From assembly GCF_014699075.1 (NCBI RefSeq), contig NZ_JACXAB010000002.1:62001-126000 (forward strand): DNA of 64,000 nt. Direction: 5' to 3'. Shown in pieces: positions 60,087-64,000 of the stretch. The notes below the pieces were generated by a model. It worked only from the letters and a program-made list of their open reading frames with translations, did no database searches and had not been told where the DNA came from. The position numbers and the translations under genes were made by a program. How positions within the stretch are numbered: position 1 is the first letter of the stretch; each line of letters starts with the position of its first letter. The stretch comes from Microvirga sp. (GTDB lineage Bacteria > Pseudomonadota > Alphaproteobacteria > Rhizobiales > Beijerinckiaceae).

Positions 60087-62444
60087 CTATTTTTTTGCAC
60101 CAGCGAAGCGTTTGGCTGAAGTTGCGGCCGGGCGCCTCTGCCCTCCCGCTTTTGGTGCTGGGGATTTGCCGCCCGACCCGCCAGAACCGGCTTTTTTAGC
60201 GAAAGCCTCGTCCAGGAATTTGCCAGCGGCGACCTTGGACACGTTGTCGGGGTACCCTTCTGGCGGCGTTGCGCCCTTTTCTACGAGCTTCTTCACCCAA
60301 TCCATCTGGCCTGGCGTGGCAGGCTCGGTGCCACGCTTCTTTGCAATCTCCTCGACGAACTTTTTGAGGGCGTCGCGATCTTCCTTGATGGCGTCCGGTA
60401 AGGGAGTGTTCGTTGCCTGGGCGAGCCGCTGGGCTTTGTCGAGGAGCCAGTCACCAGAACCGCCCTCGGTTTGGGATGCTCCGGTATGCTGGTCGATGAA
60501 GGCTTTGCACGTTTTGAAGTTTTTCGTGACCTCTCGGGGTAGGGGGATGTTCTTACGGCCGGCGATATTCTGAGCGTAAGTGACCATGGCTTTGGTTGGG
60601 GGAGTTGCCACTGCTGCCGTAACAGAACCCTTCTTCTGCTTGATGCTCGGGATCAGATTGTAGGCGACCTTCGAGATTTCCTTGATGATCTGGTCGGCTG
60701 TTGCCTGTCCGCTCAGGATATCGTCGAGGCGCGCTTCCATTCGGGCTGTCGCGGCGGGATCGACAACCACGGGGGCGGCCGAGACCAGGATCTGGTAAAG
60801 CTGCAGACCGAGGTCTGTGGGAACAAGGTTCTTCTTCTGAACCATGATCTGCCCTTGGAGCTTCAACCCTTCGATGATGGTGTCGCGGGTCGCCGGGGTG
60901 CCAATGCCCTTGGCTTCCTTGAGGCGCTCCCGCTCTGCCGGATCGTCGACGAACTTCCAGGCCTCCTGCATGGCCTCAATCAGGCTGCCTTCGGTATAGC
61001 GCGGCGGTGGCTTGGTCATTTTGACCAGCACTTCGGTTTCCTGCGCTGTGACGGGCTCACCGTTCTTGAGAGGGGGAAGCTTAGTCTCCTCCTCGTCGTC
61101 ATCGGACTTGTCCTCGAAGATCTCTTTCCAGCCTGCATAGACCGGGACCGATCCTGTGACCGAGAAGGTGAACTTGCCAGGCGGAACCTCGGCGGCCCGA
61201 ACGTCCACCCAGATCTTGGTCTGGTCGTAGATGTGCTGCTCGCCGATGGCCGCAAGATAGGTCCGGGCGATGAGATCGAAGAGACGCTTCTGGTCGGGGT
61301 TAAGCTGGGCGACCGTCTTGGCGAACCCTCCCGGGCAGTTGACGTTCGGAACGATGGCGTGGTGCGACACGCCCTCCAGCTGCTTGTCGCTGAAGATGCC
61401 GCTCTTGCCCTTGCGGATCACGGGAGCCTTCAGGGAATAGGAGGCATAGTCCTGAACCTCCTTGAGCATGGTCAGAAGCTGGGGCGCCTCCGGGATCATC
61501 GTCTCAGGCAGATAGCGGGTTTCCGAGCGGGGATAGGTGATGATCTTGAAGGTCTCGTAGAGCGCCTGAGCCGTGTCGAGGGTCTTTTTGGCAGTCCAGC
61601 CCCATTGGGACGCCCGCTTCTGGAGCGTGGGCAGGTCCATAGGTTTGGCTGGGGCGCGCTCTTTGCGCTCCGTCTTGACGTTCACCGGCCCAGAATAGGC
61701 TTTGGCGGCTTGTGCGATGAGTTGCGCCGTCCCACGCACGAAAATGCGGGCATCGTCTGAGGGGGCATAGAAGAGATTGGCCGGGCCCGAGGCGCCGAGC
61801 ACGTTAAGCCGGATCTCGAAATACTCTTTTGGGACGAAGTTCCGGATCTCGAGTTCCCGCCGGCACAGAATACCGAGGGTGGGGCTCCGGACGCGGCCGA
61901 TCCCGACCGGCTTCTTGCTGCCCTCTGGCCTCAGATTGTTGGTGGCAACCCGAGTGAGGGAGAGATTATAAATCTGGTCGGCCTGCTGGCGAGCCACGAA
62001 AGCATCGTACATGCCCTGGTACTCGGAATTGGGCTTGAGCGCCTTGAACGCCGCTTTCAGGGTCACAGGGTCCTGGGCGGTGAACATGGCTCGCCGGACT
62101 TTGCCCCGGAACTTGAAGAACTCCAGGAGGGACTGGCCGATCCCTTGGCCCTCTCGGTCACAGTCGGTAGCGATGACAACCTCGTCGGCTGTGGCCAGCG
62201 CCCGCTTGATCTTCTCCAGGGCTTCCTTCTTGCCGCCGCCTTCACCAGGAACGTACCCGTAGCGCCCGCCCTGGGGGTAGAGGAGATCGTCGGTCCACTT
62301 CTCCCAGGCTGGGTTGACCTCACCTGGCAGCTGCAGCCGCAGGAGATGGCCTTGCGCGGCGAGGACCTGCCCATAGGTGGTTCCGACGGCTGTCGAAACG
62401 TCACGGGCTTGGGACGGTTTTTCGCAAATGACAATGGAGGGCAT
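60087..62444 (-). CDS. topB: Type IA DNA topoisomerase (topoisomerase III-like)
   Basis: A 785-aa enzyme. TOPRIM residues are Glu8 (VICEKP) and Asp94/Asp96/Glu98 (TDCDREGQG). The active-site tyrosine is Tyr304 in IITYPRSETRYLPE, with surrounding SPTLGIL. The last about 170 residues are an Ala/Lys/Thr-rich C-terminal extension instead of zinc fingers, with a highly basic end. Topoisomerase III relaxes and decatenates DNA, and plasmid-encoded forms are used in transfer and segregation. The minus-strand element GAATTAAAC is at 62530-62538, 86 bases before the start. Confidence 0.92.
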   Translation of the reverse strand: MPSIVICEKPSQARDVSTAVGTTYGQVLAAQGHLLRLQLPGEVNPAWEKWTDDLLYPQGGRYGYVPGEGGGKKEALEKIKRALATADEVVIATDCDREGQGIGQSLLEFFKFRGKVRRAMFTAQDPVTLKAAFKALKPNSEYQGMYDAFVARQQADQIYNLSLTRVATNNLRPEGSKKPVGIGRVRSPTLGILCRRELEIRNFVPKEYFEIRLNVLGASGPANLFYAPSDDARIFVRGTAQLIAQAAKAYSGPVNVKTERKERAPAKPMDLPTLQKRASQWGWTAKKTLDTAQALYETFKIITYPRSETRYLPETMIPEAPQLLTMLKEVQDYASYSLKAPVIRKGKSGIFSDKQLEGVSHHAIVPNVNCPGGFAKTVAQLNPDQKRLFDLIARTYLAAIGEQHIYDQTKIWVDVRAAEVPPGKFTFSVTGSVPVYAGWKEIFEDKSDDDEEETKLPPLKNGEPVTAQETEVLVKMTKPPPRYTEGSLIEAMQEAWKFVDDPAERERLKEAKGIGTPATRDTIIEGLKLQGQIMVQKKNLVPTDLGLQLYQILVSAAPVVVDPAATARMEARLDDILSGQATADQIIKEISKVAYNLIPSIKQKKGSVTAAVATPPTKAMVTYAQNIAGRKNIPLPREVTKNFKTCKAFIDQHTGASQTEGGSGDWLLDKAQRLAQATNTPLPDAIKEDRDALKKFVEEIAKKRGTEPATPGQMDWVKKLVEKGATPPEGYPDNVSKVAAGKFLDEAFAKKAGSGGSGGKSPAPKAGGQRRPAATSAKRFAGAKK

Positions 62445-62759
62445 GGATCGCGTGTTCTGCTATCGTTCTGGAATCAACCGGTACCATGCTCGAGGTTTGG
62501 GGACGAGAGCACGGGTGTCGCAGACTACAGTTTAATTCCATGCGCCTCAATTTATTTCGCGGCCCGCGGAGACGGAAGCCGGCAGTTATTCCCCGTCACT
62601 ACTCCATCAGGGTAACCGCTATGATCTTGCTAAACGGCCCGTCTGCGGCAAGACTCGCCCCTTAGCGTTCGGAAATCGTTGGTACATTTTGGTTGCGTGA
62701 GTTGAGCCTTCTAGAATCTCTGTTCTCAAGCGCGATTTCACTTAGCGGCGGAGGAAGAA
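62445..62759. other. 315-bp divergent intergenic region
   Basis: It holds the minus-strand GAATTAAAC element (62530-62538) for the topoisomerase gene. No ORF, hairpin or clear promoter for the plus-strand gene was identified. Confidence 0.4.
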
Positions 62760-64000
62760 GTGGCTCCCGTCTCCAAGCCGATGGTTCTGGTGGTAGTTCA
62801 TGGTGTTGGAGCTGTTGAGCCCGGCACGATGGTCCGTGAACTCTGCGGAGAGCTCGCTGGACCCTTCGAGCGTGATCTTAACGTTAAGGATCTTCCCCCA
62901 AAGCTAATCCCGACCGATGGACGACGATACCAGACTGCATACGAGTTATATTGGGCAGATCTGAAACCTGGCGGAAACACGAAACGCGCTCGCTGGGGTC
63001 GTCCCGTACAGGTGATGCTCGCGCTCTCGCAAATCGGGGCAGTGGGATGGGACGACGGTGAGTCTGGCATTAATGGATATAGCCAGGCCGGGAATTTGCT
63101 GCACAGGTTTATGTGGGGACTCGCGCTGTCGCTTTCTGCGATCTACTTTCCATTACTCCACATGACGGTGTTGCCTCAACCAGTCAGTATAGGCGTGGCA
63201 CTTGTCTCGATCCTACCAACTTGGCTGCTAGCCTTCTCGCTGCGCAACCTTGACACTTCGGTCTGCTTTTCAGCTTATCTGACGCCGATGCTTGGCGCAG
63301 TGTCCATCTTCGCTGGGTATAAGGGCTGGGTCAGCACCGATAGAAGCGCGGAAATCGCTGCTTGGCTACTCTCATTAATCTATCTCGCAGTGATAGTTCT
63401 AGCCTTGAGTGCGGCTGTCGGAGTCACAATCAGGGGTGTGCTAGCATCAAATCGTCTGTCGTTTCGCTGCTACTTGGTACGGTTTGCAGCCCTATCCTTG
63501 CCATTTTCACTGTTGGGTGGAGGCTTAGGGGCTCTGTCGTGGGCCTTCAACTTATGGCTCAGTACATACTTCGGGCCTGGATCGCTCTCCCAATGGAATA
63601 CCGCGTATACCAAGGCGTTGCCGTTTGATCTCGCGCTCCTAGAGTTTGCCTTTGCAGCGGCAACATTTTCATTCGGAGCCGTGTTTGCTATTGCCGGCGC
63701 CATCTATTTTGTGTGCATCAAGTTCGGACCTTCAGAAAGCCAATCAGGGAAACTCGGCGAGTTTCTAAGAGGCAGTATTGTTCCTGCACTCCTTGTGCTC
63801 GTTGTGGGGAACACGATTGTATCAGCGCTCTATGTCGTGAACGTGTTTCTCTTCCCAAGGGACGAAATTCTTCAATTCGGACTTTTGAGAGATGCTCATG
63901 ACCTGCTGCTTCGGTTCGGCGAGGCCATAGTGCGTAAGATCGAGGGAGACGACTCAAGCCAATCTGGGACAGCCATCACGGCGTTCTCCATCTATGCGGC
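62760..64000 (+). CDS. Polytopic membrane protein with hydrolase-like start, 3' end outside window
   Basis: Starts at GTG 62760 with GGAGG five bases before it; an ATG seven codons downstream is an alternative. The frame runs unbroken to the window end (413 codons). It begins with MVLVVVHGVGAVEPG, the strand-HG-x-G pattern of alpha/beta-hydrolases, followed by several hydrophobic helices (about 125-145, 150-165, 200-225, 240-260, 300-325, 340-360). The combination is unusual. It might be a membrane-anchored lipase or esterase, but the nucleophile region is not visible. Not in the pilus or replication context. Confidence 0.55.
   Translation, partial: MAPVSKPMVLVVVHGVGAVEPGTMVRELCGELAGPFERDLNVKDLPPKLIPTDGRRYQTAYELYWADLKPGGNTKRARWGRPVQVMLALSQIGAVGWDDGESGINGYSQAGNLLHRFMWGLALSLSAIYFPLLHMTVLPQPVSIGVALVSILPTWLLAFSLRNLDTSVCFSAYLTPMLGAVSIFAGYKGWVSTDRSAEIAAWLLSLIYLAVIVLALSAAVGVTIRGVLASNRLSFRCYLVRFAALSLPFSLLGGGLGALSWAFNLWLSTYFGPGSLSQWNTAYTKALPFDLALLEFAFAAATFSFGAVFAIAGAIYFVCIKFGPSESQSGKLGEFLRGSIVPALLVLVVGNTIVSALYVVNVFLFPRDEILQFGLLRDAHDLLLRFGEAIVRKIEGDDSSQSGTAITAFSIYA

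Noticed and set aside
60855..61760. 301-aa plus-strand frame opposite the topoisomerase
   Set aside because: It is antisense to an intact type IA topoisomerase and has no motif.
1..64000. CRISPR arrays, tRNA or rRNA genes
   Set aside because: No regularly spaced direct repeats, cloverleaf or rRNA-like sequence was seen anywhere in the window.

Overview
The window looks like part of a large accessory replicon (plasmid or chromid) of an alphaproteobacterium, most likely Hyphomicrobiales/Rhizobiales and possibly near Methylobacterium or Microvirga. The evidence is a RepC-type initiator, a GcrA-like regulator, clustered GANTC (CcrM-type) sites, a CpaA/CpaB-E/TadA-D Flp pilus system and many small plasmid-type hypothetical genes. 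The genus is an inference from gene style only. No rRNA, tRNA, CRISPR array or intact transposase was seen.

Layout. 1-3.9 kb: small accessory genes, an RTX protein and a RibD/DHFR-like reductase. 4.0-9.5 kb (minus strand): two DNA methyltransferases with Mrr-type N-terminal domains around an unknown 423-aa protein, then single-stranded DNA-binding protein and a GcrA-like regulator. 9.7-14.4 kb: an AAA+ ATPase, a bitopic membrane protein and TadD. 15-18 kb: the replication region, with repC, a candidate origin inside repC, a candidate countertranscript RNA with its own promoter and terminator, and a divergent HTH/AT-hook protein. No repA or repB is next to repC. 18-28.4 kb: unknown plasmid genes, including a 1024-aa membrane protein, a ParA/StbB-like ATPase operon and a protein with two RMF-like segments. 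28.5-33.5 kb: secreted proteins, including a PL7 alginate lyase fused to RTX repeats and a Tat-exported DUF882/M15-type peptidase. 33.5-36 kb: a SNF2-family helicase. 36.2-42.2 kb: a VirB6/TrbL-like membrane protein with several lipoproteins and exported proteins, ending in a protein that resembles endonuclease I without its catalytic motif.

42.3-58.4 kb is a nearly complete tad/cpa locus: prepilin peptidase, two Flp pilins, a CpaC-like N-domain protein, TadE, two very large TadE/TadG-like proteins carrying putative Ig (He_PIG) repeats, then tadC, tadB, tadA, cpaE, cpaD, cpaC and cpaB. TadD lies about 29 kb away. 58.5-64 kb: unknown genes, a type IA topoisomerase III-like enzyme and a truncated membrane protein with a hydrolase-like start.

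Together the genes cover replication, partition, DNA methylation and topology, surface adhesion by Flp pili, and possibly part of a transfer or envelope system. Most assignments rest on motifs read by eye. Two features cut across the window: a recurrent intergenic GAATTA(A/T)A-type element upstream of many genes, and GANTC sites concentrated around repC.
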